From: Streptomyces griseosporeus
Lineage (GTDB): Bacteria; Actinomycetota; Actinomycetes; Streptomycetales; Streptomycetaceae
DNA length: 64,000 bases
NCBI RefSeq assembly: GCF_014656055.1
Contig: NZ_BNBR01000006.1
Coordinates: 248,001-312,000, forward strand
Direction of reading: 5' to 3'
Each line of letters begins with the position of its first letter. Positions within the stretch are counted from its first letter, which is position 1. Both the position numbers and the translations under genes were made by a program. Below are positions 55,638-64,000 of this stretch, piece after piece. Under the pieces are notes generated by a model that did not search any database, was not told the DNA's origin, and saw only the letters and a list, made by a program, of their open reading frames with translations.

Positions 55638-58028
55638 TCAGGCCGTGCGGGCCGTGCCCGTTCCCTTCTCCGCGTCGAGCGCGTACACGCAGCGGTCCTT
55701 GCTGCACGCGTACACCACGCCGTCCCGGACCACCGGCGAGCCGGTGATCTCGCCGCCGGTGGCCAGCTTCCAGCGCAGGCGGCCGTCGTCGGCCTTCAGG
55801 GTGTAGAGCAGGTGGTCGGTGGAGCCGAAGTGGATACGGCCCTCCGCCACCGCCGGTGCGCCCACGATGTCGCCGCCCGCCTGGAAGCGCCACTTCGGGG
55901 TGCCCGTGACGGCGTCCAGGGTGTAGAGGCCGCGGCCGCTGCCCACGTGGACGTGGCCGGCCGCGACGAGGACGGGTTCCACCGACGCCCTGGACTCGGT
56001 CGCGATGCGCCAGCGGTCGCGGCCGTCGGTGGCGTCGAGGGCGTAGACCGTGCCGAGGTAGTCGGCCAGGTAGACGCCGCCGCCGGTCACCGCGGGGCCG
56101 GGGACGAAGGCCGGCGGGGAGAGGAAGACCGCGGGGGCCTCGAAGTGCCAGCGGACCATGCCGCTCGCCACGTCGACGGCGAGGACGCGGGTGCCGGCGG
56201 CGACGTAGACGTAGCCGTCGGGGGCCTGGCTGACGCGGACCGGTACGCCGCCGCAGGAGGCCGCGTCGCCGATGGGGTACGACCAGCGCTCCTCGCCCGT
56301 GCGGGCGTCCAGGGCGCGCAGCCGGGCGTCCTGCCAGACGTACACCGTGCCCTCGTGCAGGGCCGGGCCCGCCTCGGGGGACTCGAAGTCGGTCTGGCAG
56401 CCGGTGATCTCCCACAGCTTCTGGCCGCTGGAGGCCTCCCAGGCCTGGACGCCGCCGCCACGGGTGCCGGTGACGACGGTGCCGCGGTCGGCCTTGAGGG
56501 AGTACACCCAGGCGTCGGTCTGCAGCCGCCACAGGTCGGTGCCCTCGCGGGCGTCCAGCGCGTACAGCGTGGGCCCGTCGGAGGCGTGGATACGGCCGTC
56601 CGCGACCGCCATCGACCAGGCGACGTCCCGGGTCTTGAAGCGGCGGCGGCCGGTGGCCACGTCCAGGGCGTGCACCTCGAAGGAGGTGACGTAGACCAGG
56701 TCGCCCGCGACGGCCGGGGTGCCCCAGACGTCGTTGGACATGCGGAAACGCCAGGGGCGCCAGCCGCTCTGCTGCGCTTCCGGGGCCGCGGGCGCCGGGC
56801 CGGGTACGGCGGGGTCGGCGACGCCCACGCCCGGGCGGGGCTTGGACCAGGAGGCGGCGAGGGCGGCCTCCGGCGCGGGCGCGCGGACGGCGGCGGCGCG
56901 TACGTCGGCGACGCGCGGGCCGGGTCCGATCGGCACGGCGGCGCCGGCGAGCCGGACCGGCCCGGTGTCGGGGGAGGCGGCCGGGGAGCCGGCCTGGGCG
57001 CCCACGGGCGCGGGTACGGCGGGCGCGTGCGACGGGGGCGGCGGGACCGCGGGTGCCGCGGCACCGGCGCCGCCTCCCGAGCCGCCCCGGCCCGCGCCGC
57101 GCGCCCCGGCCGCCGGCTGCTGGGCCGCCGTACGGCCGCCGCGGCGGGTCTCGATGAGGGCGACCGCCTTCTCCGGCAGCCACGCCGACGCCGTACCGCT
57201 GTCGTCGGAGCCGGAGCCGAACAGGTGGGGGGCGAGCTGGGCCTGGAGGTCGGCGGGGGTGGGGCGGGCGGCGGCCTCCATCTGCATGCAGGACTCGATC
57301 AGCGGGCGCAGTTCCTCGGGCAGGCCCTCCAGGTCGGGGCCCTCGCGCAGCAGCATGAAGACGGTCTCGACCGGATTGGCGCCGTGGAAGGGCGGGTGGC
57401 CGGTGGCCGCGAAGACGAGGGTGGAGCCGAGGGAGAAGACGTCGGAGGCGCCCGTCACGCTGCGGGAGTCCTTCGCCTGCTCGGGGGACATGTAGGCGGG
57501 GGTGCCGACGGCGACGTTCGTCATCGTCAAACGGGTGTTCGAGACGCCGGACGCGATACCGAAGTCGATCACCCGGGGGCCGTCCTCGACGACGAGGACG
57601 TTCGACGGCTTGAGGTCGCGGTGGACCAGTCCGGCGCCGTGGATGGACTGCAGCGCCTCGGCGACGCCCGCCGCCAGCCAGCGCACCGCCTGGGCCGGCA
57701 GCGGCCCGCACTCGTTCACTATCTCTTCGAGGGAGGGGGCGGGGACGTAGGCGGTGGCCAGCCAGGGCACGGCGGCGCGGGGATCGGCGTCGACCACGGC
57801 GGCCGTGTAGAAGCCGGAGACCGCGCGGGCCGCCTCCACCTCGCGGGTGAAGCGGACGCGGAAGAGCTGGTCCTCGGCCAGCTCGGTGCGGACCGTCTTG
57901 ATCGCCACGCGCCGGCCGGACGCCGAGCGCGCGAGATAGACCAGCCCCATGCCGCCGGCGCCCAGCCGTCCCAGCACCTCGAACGGCCCGATCCTGCGCG
58001 GATCGTGCTGCGTCAGCTGATCCACCAC
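55638..58028 (-). CDS. afsK: AfsK-type Ser/Thr kinase with PQQ propeller
   Basis: A 796-residue protein. Residues about 12-270 are a Hanks-type kinase: RRIGPFEVLGRLGAGGMGLV (P-loop), VAIK Lys, HRDLKPSNVLVVEDGPRVID (catalytic loop) and DFGIASGV, MSPEQA activation segment. A Pro/Ala linker (about 320-420) has no span. The last about 370 residues are PQQ-like propeller repeats: WGTPAVAGDLVYVTSFEVHA, then LYALDAREGTDLWRLQTDAW and YTLDAVTGTPKWRFQAGGDI. AfsK has exactly this kinase-plus-propeller build and phosphorylates AfsR, whose gene is 4 kb away. GTG 58028 is chosen with GGGGAGG upstream. Confidence 0.9.
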   Translation of the reverse strand: MVDQLTQHDPRRIGPFEVLGRLGAGGMGLVYLARSASGRRVAIKTVRTELAEDQLFRVRFTREVEAARAVSGFYTAAVVDADPRAAVPWLATAYVPAPSLEEIVNECGPLPAQAVRWLAAGVAEALQSIHGAGLVHRDLKPSNVLVVEDGPRVIDFGIASGVSNTRLTMTNVAVGTPAYMSPEQAKDSRSVTGASDVFSLGSTLVFAATGHPPFHGANPVETVFMLLREGPDLEGLPEELRPLIESCMQMEAAARPTPADLQAQLAPHLFGSGSDDSGTASAWLPEKAVALIETRRGGRTAAQQPAAGARGAGRGGSGGGAGAAAPAVPPPPSHAPAVPAPVGAQAGSPAASPDTGPVRLAGAAVPIGPGPRVADVRAAAVRAPAPEAALAASWSKPRPGVGVADPAVPGPAPAAPEAQQSGWRPWRFRMSNDVWGTPAVAGDLVYVTSFEVHALDVATGRRRFKTRDVAWSMAVADGRIHASDGPTLYALDAREGTDLWRLQTDAWVYSLKADRGTVVTGTRGGGVQAWEASSGQKLWEITGCQTDFESPEAGPALHEGTVYVWQDARLRALDARTGEERWSYPIGDAASCGGVPVRVSQAPDGYVYVAAGTRVLAVDVASGMVRWHFEAPAVFLSPPAFVPGPAVTGGGVYLADYLGTVYALDATDGRDRWRIATESRASVEPVLVAAGHVHVGSGRGLYTLDAVTGTPKWRFQAGGDIVGAPAVAEGRIHFGSTDHLLYTLKADDGRLRWKLATGGEITGSPVVRDGVVYACSKDRCVYALDAEKGTGTARTA

Positions 58029-58242
58029 TTGCCTGCCACCTCCCCGTACGAGCCGCGCCACCCACTTATGCACGCGGCCGAAGTGCAGCGTCTCACCACC
58101 GCACCGCCGTGGCGGCACGCACCCCGATTCTTCCTGGCCGGGGCGCCCGTTGCGAACCCGGTGACAAAGGGGGTGTCTCGCATTATTTCAGGACGGTTCC
58201 ACCGGCTCGTTCACCGCTGCGCCCCGGCTCGTGCACCTCGGC

Positions 58243-58968
58243 TCAGCGTTGCAGCAGCGCGAACGACGCCCCCTGATTGTCCGTGACCACGGCGACCGTC
58301 CCGTACGACGCCTCGAAGGGCCCCGCCTGCACCCGCCCGCCGAGCCGCTGCACGGTGCCGAGGACGGCCTCGCAGTCCTCCACGCCGAAGTGGACGACGA
58401 AGTGCGGCGGCATCTCGGCGGGGAAGACGTCGGCGACCGGCGCCCGCCCGAAGTCGGGGTCGGCGTCCGGCCCGAAGAGGGCGTCGTGGAAGAGGTGGCC
58501 GTAGAAGGCGTTCACGGCGGCGGTGTCCCGGGCGTACAGCTCGGCCCAGGCGAAGGTGCCCGGCTCGTGGCGCCGGCCGAACCCGGGATGGGTGCCGGGC
58601 TGCCACAGGCCGAAGACGGCGCCCTCGGGGTCGGTGGCGAGGGCGGAGCCGCCGAGGCCGTCGCCGACCGGGAGCGGGGCGGTGACGATCTGCCCACCGG
58701 CGGCGAGGATGCGCCGGGAGGTGGCCTCCGCGTCCGGGGTGGAGAAGTACACCGTCCATACGGTGGGCAGGCGGCCGTCCGCCTTGTGCGCGAGCGCGGC
58801 GACCGGCTCGCCGTCGAGGCGGGCCCACACCGTGGAGCCGTACGCGTCCTCGTACGTCCATCCGAAGAGCTCACCGTAGAAACGTTTGCCCGCCTCCACG
58901 TCCGGCAGCTGTGCGTCCACCCAGCAGGGGACGCCCTCTCCGTACGCGGATGCCCTGTTTTCGGCCAT
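58243..58968 (-). CDS. VOC/glyoxalase-fold protein, probable KbpA
   Basis: A 241-residue protein with two vicinal-oxygen-chelate halves: YGEGVPCWVDAQLPDVEAGK, then RFYGELFGWTYEDAYGSTVW and the second GTFAWAELYARDTAAVNAFY with GHLFHDALFGPDADPDFGRA. In S. coelicolor the gene directly upstream of afsK encodes KbpA, an AfsK-binding inhibitor of about 250 residues. Position, direction and length fit here. I withhold the symbol because I cannot compare sequences. ATG 58968 has no strong ribosome site. Its stop is 214 bp before the afsK start. Confidence 0.7.
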   Translation of the reverse strand: MAENRASAYGEGVPCWVDAQLPDVEAGKRFYGELFGWTYEDAYGSTVWARLDGEPVAALAHKADGRLPTVWTVYFSTPDAEATSRRILAAGGQIVTAPLPVGDGLGGSALATDPEGAVFGLWQPGTHPGFGRRHEPGTFAWAELYARDTAAVNAFYGHLFHDALFGPDADPDFGRAPVADVFPAEMPPHFVVHFGVEDCEAVLGTVQRLGGRVQAGPFEASYGTVAVVTDNQGASFALLQR

Positions 58969-59090
58969 AGCGCCAAAGTAACGGGCGCACCGACAGCCCG
59001 CAGACCAGGCACACCAGCCTCCGCGCCCCCGTGCACCCCATTTGCAGTCGGCCGAATCGCGCTCAGATCACCCGTCGGTAAGCTGACGGC

Positions 59091-59738
59091 ATGACAGGAC
59101 AAGTGCGTACCGTCGACGGCCGGGTGGCCGGCCGGCGTGGGCAGGCGACCCGGCAGAAGCTGCTCGACTGCCTCAGCGAGATGCTCAGCTCCTCCCCCTA
59201 CCGGGACGTCAAAGTCATCGATGTCGCCCGGAAGGCGGGCACTTCCCCCGCGACCTTCTACCAGTACTTCCCGGACGTCGAAGGCGCCGTCCTGGAGATC
59301 GCCGAGCAAATGGCCACCGAGGGCGCCGGGTTGGCGGACCTGCTGGAGGGCCGGTCCTGGGCGGGCAAGGCCGGCTGGCAGACGGCGCAGGAACTGGTCG
59401 ACGGCTTCCTGGAGTTCTACCGGAAGAACGACGCGATCCTGCGCGTGGTCGACCTCGGGGCCGCGGAGGGCGACAAGCGGTTCAACAAGATCCGCCTGAA
59501 GATCCTCAACTCCGTGACCACCTCCCTCGCGGAGTCGATCGGAGCCCTGCAGTCCAAGGGGCGCATCGACAAGGACGTGAACCCGGCGGCGATCGCCGGC
59601 GCGCTCGTCGCGATGCTCACGGCCGTCGCCTCGCACCAGAAGGGCTTCTCCACCTGGGGCGTGAAGCAGGCCGAACTCAAGCCGAACCTGGCCCTGTTGG
59701 TGCACCTCGGCGTGACGGGCAAGAAGCCGACGAGGTAG
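59091..59738 (+). CDS. TetR-family regulator
   Basis: A 215-residue regulator: RGQATRQKLLDCLSEMLSSS, then YRDVKVIDVARKAGTSPATF and YQYFPDVEGAVLEIAEQMAT make up the TetR DNA-binding domain (about residues 17-70). The ligand domain includes WQTAQELVDGFLEFYRKNDA and LNSVTTSLAESIGALQSKGR. It is divergent from the probable kbpA/afsK unit, 122 bp away, and might control it. This placement resembles the S. coelicolor gene next to kbpA, from memory. Confidence 0.9.
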   Translation: MTGQVRTVDGRVAGRRGQATRQKLLDCLSEMLSSSPYRDVKVIDVARKAGTSPATFYQYFPDVEGAVLEIAEQMATEGAGLADLLEGRSWAGKAGWQTAQELVDGFLEFYRKNDAILRVVDLGAAEGDKRFNKIRLKILNSVTTSLAESIGALQSKGRIDKDVNPAAIAGALVAMLTAVASHQKGFSTWGVKQAELKPNLALLVHLGVTGKKPTR

Positions 59739-59805
59739 CCCCCTCTTCTCTTTCCCGCCCGCGGCCCTTCGCCCAGCGAAACCTTTCCTCAAGTCCTGTC
59801 AGGCC

Positions 59806-60258
59806 TTACGCCGGCAGCGGGCGGTCCTTCACCACGTGCTTCATCACCAGCGTCGAGGTCAGCCGCTGCACGCCCGGCAGGGTGGCGAGCCGCTCGTCGT
59901 ACAGCCGCTGGTAGGCGGCGAGGTCGGCGGCGACGACCCGCAGCAGGTAGTCCGGCTCGCCGAACAGCCGCTGCGCCTCCACCACCTCCTCCACCTCGCT
60001 GAGCGCCCGCTCGAACCCGGCGACCGTCTCCCGGTCCTCCTGCCGCATCGAGACGAAGACCAGCGCCTCGAAGTTCAGGCCGACGGCCGTCGGGTCGACC
60101 AGTGCCCGGTAGCCGCTGATCGCGCCGGACCGCTCCAGCTCGCGCAGCCGCCGGTGGCACGGCGAGACGCTGAGGCGCACCCGCGCGGCCAGCTCGGTCA
60201 CGGTCAGCCGCCCGTCCTGCTGCAGCTCGGCAAGGATTTTCCGGTCCACGTCGTCCAT
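59806..60258 (-). CDS. Lrp/AsnC-family regulator
   Basis: A 150-residue regulator. The HTH is DVDRKILAELQQDGRLTVTE, then LAARVRLSVSPCHRRLRELE. The effector (RAM) domain follows: GLNFEALVFVSMRQEDRETV, VVEAQRLFGEPDYLLRVVAA and LPGVQRLTSTLVMKHVVKDR. Lrp proteins sense amino acids. It is divergent from a LysE-type exporter at 60342, the classic regulator/exporter pair (as LysG/LysE or Lrp/BrnFE), so it likely controls that exporter. Confidence 0.93.
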   Translation of the reverse strand: MDDVDRKILAELQQDGRLTVTELAARVRLSVSPCHRRLRELERSGAISGYRALVDPTAVGLNFEALVFVSMRQEDRETVAGFERALSEVEEVVEAQRLFGEPDYLLRVVAADLAAYQRLYDERLATLPGVQRLTSTLVMKHVVKDRPLPA

Positions 60259-60341
60259 GGGGAAGATTCTCCCCCACCAGCGGGGCCTCGCGGAGAAACT
60301 TCGGCAACACTTTCGGCCGTATCGCGCCTAATCTCGCCGAT

Positions 60342-60962
60342 ATGCACTCGGGAACCCTCCTCTCCTTCCTCGCCGTGGACTTTCTGCTGGTCTGCGTGCC
60401 GGGCGCCGACTGGGCGTACGCGATCGCAGCGGGGCTGCGCGGCCGGTCGGTCACCGTGGCGGTGGCGGGCCTGGTCGCCGGGTACGCGCTGCACACGGTG
60501 CTGGCCGCGGCGGGCCTCGCCGTCCTGGTCGCCGGGTGCCCCGAGCTGCTCACCGCGCTGACGGTGGCGGGGGCGGCGTATCTGCTGTGGCTGGGGTGGG
60601 GCGTGCTGCGCCGGCCGGGTGTGCCCGGGGCGGGCGAGGCGCCCTCGGCGGACGGCCGCCGCGTCTTCGCGCGCGGCGCCGCGATCAGCGGCCTCAACCC
60701 GAAGGGCCTGCTGCTGTATCTGTCGGTCCTGCCGCAGTTCCTCACGCCGCACGGCGACCGGCTGCCGGTGCCGGTGCAGACGGCCACGCTCGGCCTGCTG
60801 CACATGGCGTGCTGCGCCGCCGTCTACCTCACGGTCGGCCTCCTCGCCCGCGTGGTCCTGTCCGCCCGTCCGGCCGCCGCCCGCGCGGTGACCCGGACGT
60901 CGGGGGCGGCGATGCTGGGGATCGGCGCGCTGCTGCTGGTGGAGCGGCTGGCGACGCTCTGA
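60342..60962 (+). CDS. LysE/RhtB-family exporter
   Basis: A 206-residue membrane protein with six spans. GTLLSFLAVDFLLVCVPGAD, then WAYAIAAGLRGRSVTVAVAG is the LysE-family opening with the VPGPD-like motif. Later GAAISGLNPKGLLLYLSVLP keeps the NPKxxL motif. The family exports basic or small neutral amino acids and related compounds. It is divergent from an Lrp regulator. Confidence 0.92.
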   Translation: MHSGTLLSFLAVDFLLVCVPGADWAYAIAAGLRGRSVTVAVAGLVAGYALHTVLAAAGLAVLVAGCPELLTALTVAGAAYLLWLGWGVLRRPGVPGAGEAPSADGRRVFARGAAISGLNPKGLLLYLSVLPQFLTPHGDRLPVPVQTATLGLLHMACCAAVYLTVGLLARVVLSARPAAARAVTRTSGAAMLGIGALLLVERLATL

Positions 60963-61061
60963 CGGCCGTACGCGATACGGCAGTTGGCGGGCGCGGGGAT
61001 GGTTCTGCGGCGCCGGGGCGTTGGACCAGGGTGGAAGGTAGGCGACGGAGAGGACGCAGGC

Positions 61062-61487
61062 ATGCCCCTGACCCCCGAAGAGCGCGCGCTGTTCCTGGCC
61101 GAGCCGCACGTCGCGGCGCTCGCGGTCGACGCCGGAGCCGGACGGGCTCCGCTGACCGTGCCGATCTGGTACCAGTACGCGCCCGGCGAGGACGTATGGA
61201 TCATGACCGGGCTGCACTCCCGCAAGTACGAGCTGATCAAGGCGGCGGGCCGGTTCTCGCTGATGGTGGACCGGCTGGAGCCGACGGTCCGGTACGTGTC
61301 CGTGGAGGGCCCCGTCGTCGCCGCCGAGCCGGCCACCGTCGAGCAGTTGAGGGAGCTGTCGGCCCGGTACCTGCCCGCCGACAAGGTCGACGGGTATGTC
61401 GACTTCTCCTGGAAGAACCACGGGGAGCAGGTCGTGGTGCGGATGCGGCCGGAGCGCTGGGTCTCCTCCGACCTGGGGCAGGTCTGA
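61062..61487 (+). CDS. Pyridoxamine-phosphate-oxidase-fold protein, possibly F420-dependent
   Basis: A 141-residue split-barrel protein: LTPEERALFLAEPHVAALAV, then LTVPIWYQYAPGEDVWIMTG and HSRKYELIKAAGRFSLMVDR. It resembles PPOX-class F420/FMN-binding proteins of about 140 residues in actinomycetes, which reduce small substrates. The exact cofactor cannot be read. ATG 61062 has GGAGAGGA upstream; the longer frame would lengthen it by 26 residues without domain gain. It lies 38 bp before the next PNPOx gene in the same direction, so both may be in an operon. Confidence 0.82.
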   Translation: MPLTPEERALFLAEPHVAALAVDAGAGRAPLTVPIWYQYAPGEDVWIMTGLHSRKYELIKAAGRFSLMVDRLEPTVRYVSVEGPVVAAEPATVEQLRELSARYLPADKVDGYVDFSWKNHGEQVVVRMRPERWVSSDLGQV

Positions 61488-61525
61488 CGCCGTAGCGCGG
61501 AGCGGCCGTGCCCCAGAATCGGGGG

Positions 61526-62191
61526 ATGAGCACCGATCTTCATCAGCTGCTGCGGTCCCTGCGGGTGTGGGATCCCAAGGTGACGTCCCTGCCGGAGTTC
61601 GACCCGGGGGCGGCGCCCGCGGATCCGGTCGCGTTGTTCACCGAGTGGTTCGCCGACGCGGTGGCGGCCGGGCAGCCGGAGCCGCACACGATGTCGCTGG
61701 CCACCTCGGACGCGGAGGGCCGTCCGGACGTGCGGACGGTGATGCTGCACGGCGCGGACGCCGACGGCTGGGCCTTCGCCACGCACGCCGGCAGCCGCAA
61801 GGGCCGCCACCTCGCCGCCCGGCCGTACGCCGCGCTCGGCTTCTACTGGCCCGCGCTGGGGCGGCAGGTGCGGGTGCGGGGGCCGGTGGCCGTGGCGCCG
61901 GCCGACGAGGGGCGGGCCGATCTGCACGCCCGGTCGACCGGCGCGCTGGCCGCCGCGCTCACCGGACGCCAGAGCGAACCGCTCGGCTCGGTGGAGGAGT
62001 TGCGGCAGGCGTCGGAGGCGGCGTGGGAACGGGCCCGCCGGAAGCCGGACGCCGAGGCGGCGACCTGGACGCTGTACCGGGTACGGCCGGAGGAGGTCGA
62101 GTTCTTCCAGGGGGACGCGGCACGGCGGCACGTGCGGCTGACGTACCGCGCGGAGGGCACGGGCTGGACGAAGGGCCTGCTGTGGCCGTGA
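61526..62191 (+). CDS. PdxH-like pyridoxal 5'-phosphate synthase
   Basis: A 221-residue PNPOx-family protein: DPVALFTEWFADAVAAGQPE, then PHTMSLATSDAEGRPDVRTV and GWAFATHAGSRKGRHLAARP, with GFYWPALGRQVRVRGPVAVA and the C-terminal VEFFQGDAARRHVRLTYRAE. The order and R-R-Q segments resemble PdxH, which oxidises pyridoxine or pyridoxamine phosphate with FMN. The segment EPHTMSLAT and VRTVMLHG fit the FMN and substrate loops. It follows the small PNPOx gene closely. Confidence 0.85.
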   Translation: MSTDLHQLLRSLRVWDPKVTSLPEFDPGAAPADPVALFTEWFADAVAAGQPEPHTMSLATSDAEGRPDVRTVMLHGADADGWAFATHAGSRKGRHLAARPYAALGFYWPALGRQVRVRGPVAVAPADEGRADLHARSTGALAAALTGRQSEPLGSVEELRQASEAAWERARRKPDAEAATWTLYRVRPEEVEFFQGDAARRHVRLTYRAEGTGWTKGLLWP

Positions 62192-62276
62192 TCCGGCGTC
62201 AGCCGGAGACCGGGTCCGGCGGGCCGTTCGGGTCCACCGGGTCCGCCGTGCCCACCGCGCCCATCGGGTCCGCCGT

Positions 62277-62873
62277 TTACACCGTGTCCACCGGGTCCGT
62301 CGCCAGCCGGGCGTGCAGGTGCGCGTCCCGGAAGGCGTCGCGCCGCCCCGCCTCGAAGATCGAGCCGCGCAGCGTCCCCTCGTAGCGGAACCCGCAGCGC
62401 TCGGCGACCTTGCAGGAGGCCTCGTGGCCGACGGCGTGGTCGAGCTCCAGCCGGTGCAGCCCGAGGTCGGTGAGCGCCCAGCGGGCGGTGAGGGCGAGGG
62501 CGCGGGTGGCGACGCCGCGGCCGCGGGCCTCGGGCAGCACCCAGTAGCCGACGCAGCCGGAGCGCAGGGCGCGGTCGATGCGGCTGACGCCGATGTGCCC
62601 GAGGGGCGTGCCGTTCACCGCGTCCTCGACGCAGTACGACACCCCGGTGCCGTTCCGTGCCGCCTCGGCCCGTTTCCGCAGGGCGGTGCGGGCGGCGTCC
62701 AGGTCGTCGACGGGGGTGATCGGGGTGTTCCAGCGGCGGAACTCGGGGTCGCTGTACCCGCGCAGGAAGGTCTCGGCGTCGGTGTCCCGTTCCGCGTCCC
62801 ACGGGCGGAGCCGCAGGCCGTCTCCGTGGAGGTCGGGGAACGGGGTCGCGTGGGGTGCCGGAGCCTCGGTCAT
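62277..62873 (-). CDS. GNAT acetyltransferase, RimJ/RimL type
   Basis: A 198-residue enzyme: LRLRPWDAERDTDAETFLRG, then GVSYCVEDAVNGTPLGHIGV and VGYWVLPEARGRGVATRALA, the acetyl-CoA loop. HRLELDHAVGHEASCKVAER with CGFRYEGTLRGSIFEAGRRD is the typical RimJ/L C-terminal part. Such enzymes acetylate protein N-termini, peptides or small amines. ATG 62873 is used; ATG 62918 is an in-frame option and neither has a strong ribosome site. Confidence 0.88.
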   Translation of the reverse strand: MTEAPAPHATPFPDLHGDGLRLRPWDAERDTDAETFLRGYSDPEFRRWNTPITPVDDLDAARTALRKRAEAARNGTGVSYCVEDAVNGTPLGHIGVSRIDRALRSGCVGYWVLPEARGRGVATRALALTARWALTDLGLHRLELDHAVGHEASCKVAERCGFRYEGTLRGSIFEAGRRDAFRDAHLHARLATDPVDTV

Positions 62874-63021
62874 CCGGTCATTCAACACCAGCGCGCACAG
62901 CGGCTGTGAGCCTTCCATGAATCCCCAGAAATTGTTGACGATTTTGTTGGCGTCCGCCTACGTTCGCAAGCGCAGACCCCCGGAGAACCCCCGGAACCCC
63001 ACGCAGGGAGAGGCGATCAAC

Positions 63022-64000
63022 GTGCGGCACAGGGCAGTCAGGCGCAGGTCAGTGGTGATGGGCATAGGTGCGGGTGCCGGTGTGGCGGCGGTCGGCGGGG
63101 TCGCGGTGACCGCGCGGGCGTCGAGCGGCCCGGACTCCTCGACGCAGGGCACGACCGGTAGCGGATCCTCCCTCGCCTTCGACCCGGACGCCCACACGAC
63201 GCTCACCACCTCGGTCACCGGCACCGACGGCACCACCCACTCGGTGACGTACCGCTTCTGGAAGGCGATCACCTATGTCGCCCGGCCGGTCGACGAGACG
63301 TACCAGAGCCTGAACGTCAGCGTCCCCGTCGAGATCGACGGCAGGGCGGTCGACGCGAGCGACGCGCCGATCCTGTTCGCCAACTCCGTCGGGGGCTACA
63401 TGCCCTCCTCGGTCGCCGGCGCCACCGGCATCGGCGGCGGAGGCATGGGCGGCGGCGCGCCCGGCGGCGGCGCCCCCTCCGGCACCCCGTCCGCCTCCGC
63501 CGCCCCCTCCGCGCCCGGCGCCAACGGCAACACCAACGCCACCGGCGGCGCCCTGGCCACCAACCAGCTCCTCGCGCTGGCCGCCGGGTACGTGGTCGTC
63601 GAGCCCGGGGCGCGCGGCCGTACCCTCAAGGACTCCGCCGGGGAGTACTACGGCGTCGCCCCGGCCGCCATCGTCGACCTCAAGGCGGCGGTGCGGTACG
63701 TGAGGGCCAACCGGGGCCGCATCCCGGGGAACACCGACCGGATCGTGTCCGCCGGCACCAGCGCGGGCGGCGCGCTGTCCTCGCTGCTGGGCGCGTCCGG
63801 CGACAGTGCGCTGTACGAGCCGTACCTGAAGGAGCTGGGTGCCGCCGACGCCTCCGACGCCGTCTTCGCGGCCGGCGCCTGGTGCCCCATCACCGACTTG
63901 GAGCACGCCGACGGCGCCTACGAGTGGAACTGGGGCGGCAACGCCGTGCAGTCCACCGGCAAGACAGCCGACCGGACGGTGTCGCAGCAGCTGAAGGCCC
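63022..64000 (+). CDS. Secreted alpha/beta hydrolase (subtype B tannase-like), 3' truncated by the window
   Basis: The first 326 residues are visible. A signal sequence follows the start (RHRAVRRRSVVMGIGAGAGV, then AAVGGVAVTA). The mature part shows TTHSVTYRFWKAITYVARPV, SLNVSVPVEIDGRAVD and YVVVEPGARGRTLKDSAGEY, and the nucleophile elbow GTSAGG (RIVSAGTSAGGALSSLLGAS). A Gly/Ala/Pro-rich insert lies about residues 135-175. This fits the subtype B tannase and related alpha/beta-hydrolase group; catalytic Asp and His lie beyond the window. The start GTG 63022 has GGGAGAGG upstream. Confidence 0.82.
   Translation, partial: MRHRAVRRRSVVMGIGAGAGVAAVGGVAVTARASSGPDSSTQGTTGSGSSLAFDPDAHTTLTTSVTGTDGTTHSVTYRFWKAITYVARPVDETYQSLNVSVPVEIDGRAVDASDAPILFANSVGGYMPSSVAGATGIGGGGMGGGAPGGGAPSGTPSASAAPSAPGANGNTNATGGALATNQLLALAAGYVVVEPGARGRTLKDSAGEYYGVAPAAIVDLKAAVRYVRANRGRIPGNTDRIVSAGTSAGGALSSLLGASGDSALYEPYLKELGAADASDAVFAAGAWCPITDLEHADGAYEWNWGGNAVQSTGKTADRTVSQQLKA

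Noticed and set aside
54789-58286. 1165-residue plus-strand frame opposite afsK
   Set aside because: It is antisense to a clear kinase/propeller protein; the translated string has no recognisable domain and its composition follows antisense GC skew.

Overview
This window is high-GC actinomycete chromosome, almost certainly Streptomyces. Third codon positions are strongly GC-biased, GTG starts are common, Tat and lipoprotein signals are frequent, and several gene families are Streptomyces hallmarks: HrdD, AfsR/AfsS/AfsK, XRE plus DUF397, GPP34, FbiC and short GntR regulators. Gene identities come from reading the translations and from family knowledge. No database search was run.

Layout. 1-14,430: regulator/transporter pairs (MFS with WYL, DODA-type dioxygenase with MarR, TetR with MFS), sigma factor HrdD with a textbook SigR promoter and a divergent acetyltransferase, a secreted M6 metalloprotease, a double-module IclR regulator, and two small coupled genes facing a short GntR regulator. 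14,514-18,849: a tRNA-Arg(CCT) gene carrying a decayed integrative element of about 4.3 kb with direct-repeat att-like ends. The element holds a frameshifted integrase, a HEPN-like protein, a HTH/DnaB_N fusion, a small membrane protein and the tail of a flavoprotein gene. 18,900-27,840: small envelope proteins sharing a TGAGTA-N4-TACTCA palindrome, an MFS/ArsR-type divergent pair, glutathione peroxidase, a MerR regulator, and a DUF397/XRE/GPP34 group. 28,077-43,409: a membrane-anchored D,D-carboxypeptidase, a polytopic membrane protein, an SSS symporter, a degenerate ADP-ribosylglycohydrolase, a LamG exoprotein, DUF2165, a cysteine-less L,D-transpeptidase-like protein, FbiC (F420 biosynthesis) and a Tat-exported PHP hydrolase.

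43,416-46,830 is the most novel stretch. It is a tight five-gene operon with a WXG100-like protein, a WXG-headed cysteine protease with a visible Cys/His/Asn set, two lipoproteins of the chagasin (I42) cysteine-protease-inhibitor type, and one unknown gene. It reads as a secreted protease with dedicated surface immunity. No secretion machinery is visible nearby. A G-rich tandem repeat lies upstream.

47,246-58,968 holds an EEP nuclease, an F420-type nitroreductase-like protein, and then the secondary-metabolism control cluster afsR, afsS, afsK and probable kbpA. It is interrupted by an AbiEi/DUF559 protein and a large nested inverted repeat. 59,091-64,000 is ordinary accessory metabolism: TetR, Lrp with LysE, two PNPOx-fold proteins, a GNAT and the start of a secreted tannase-like hydrolase that runs off the window.
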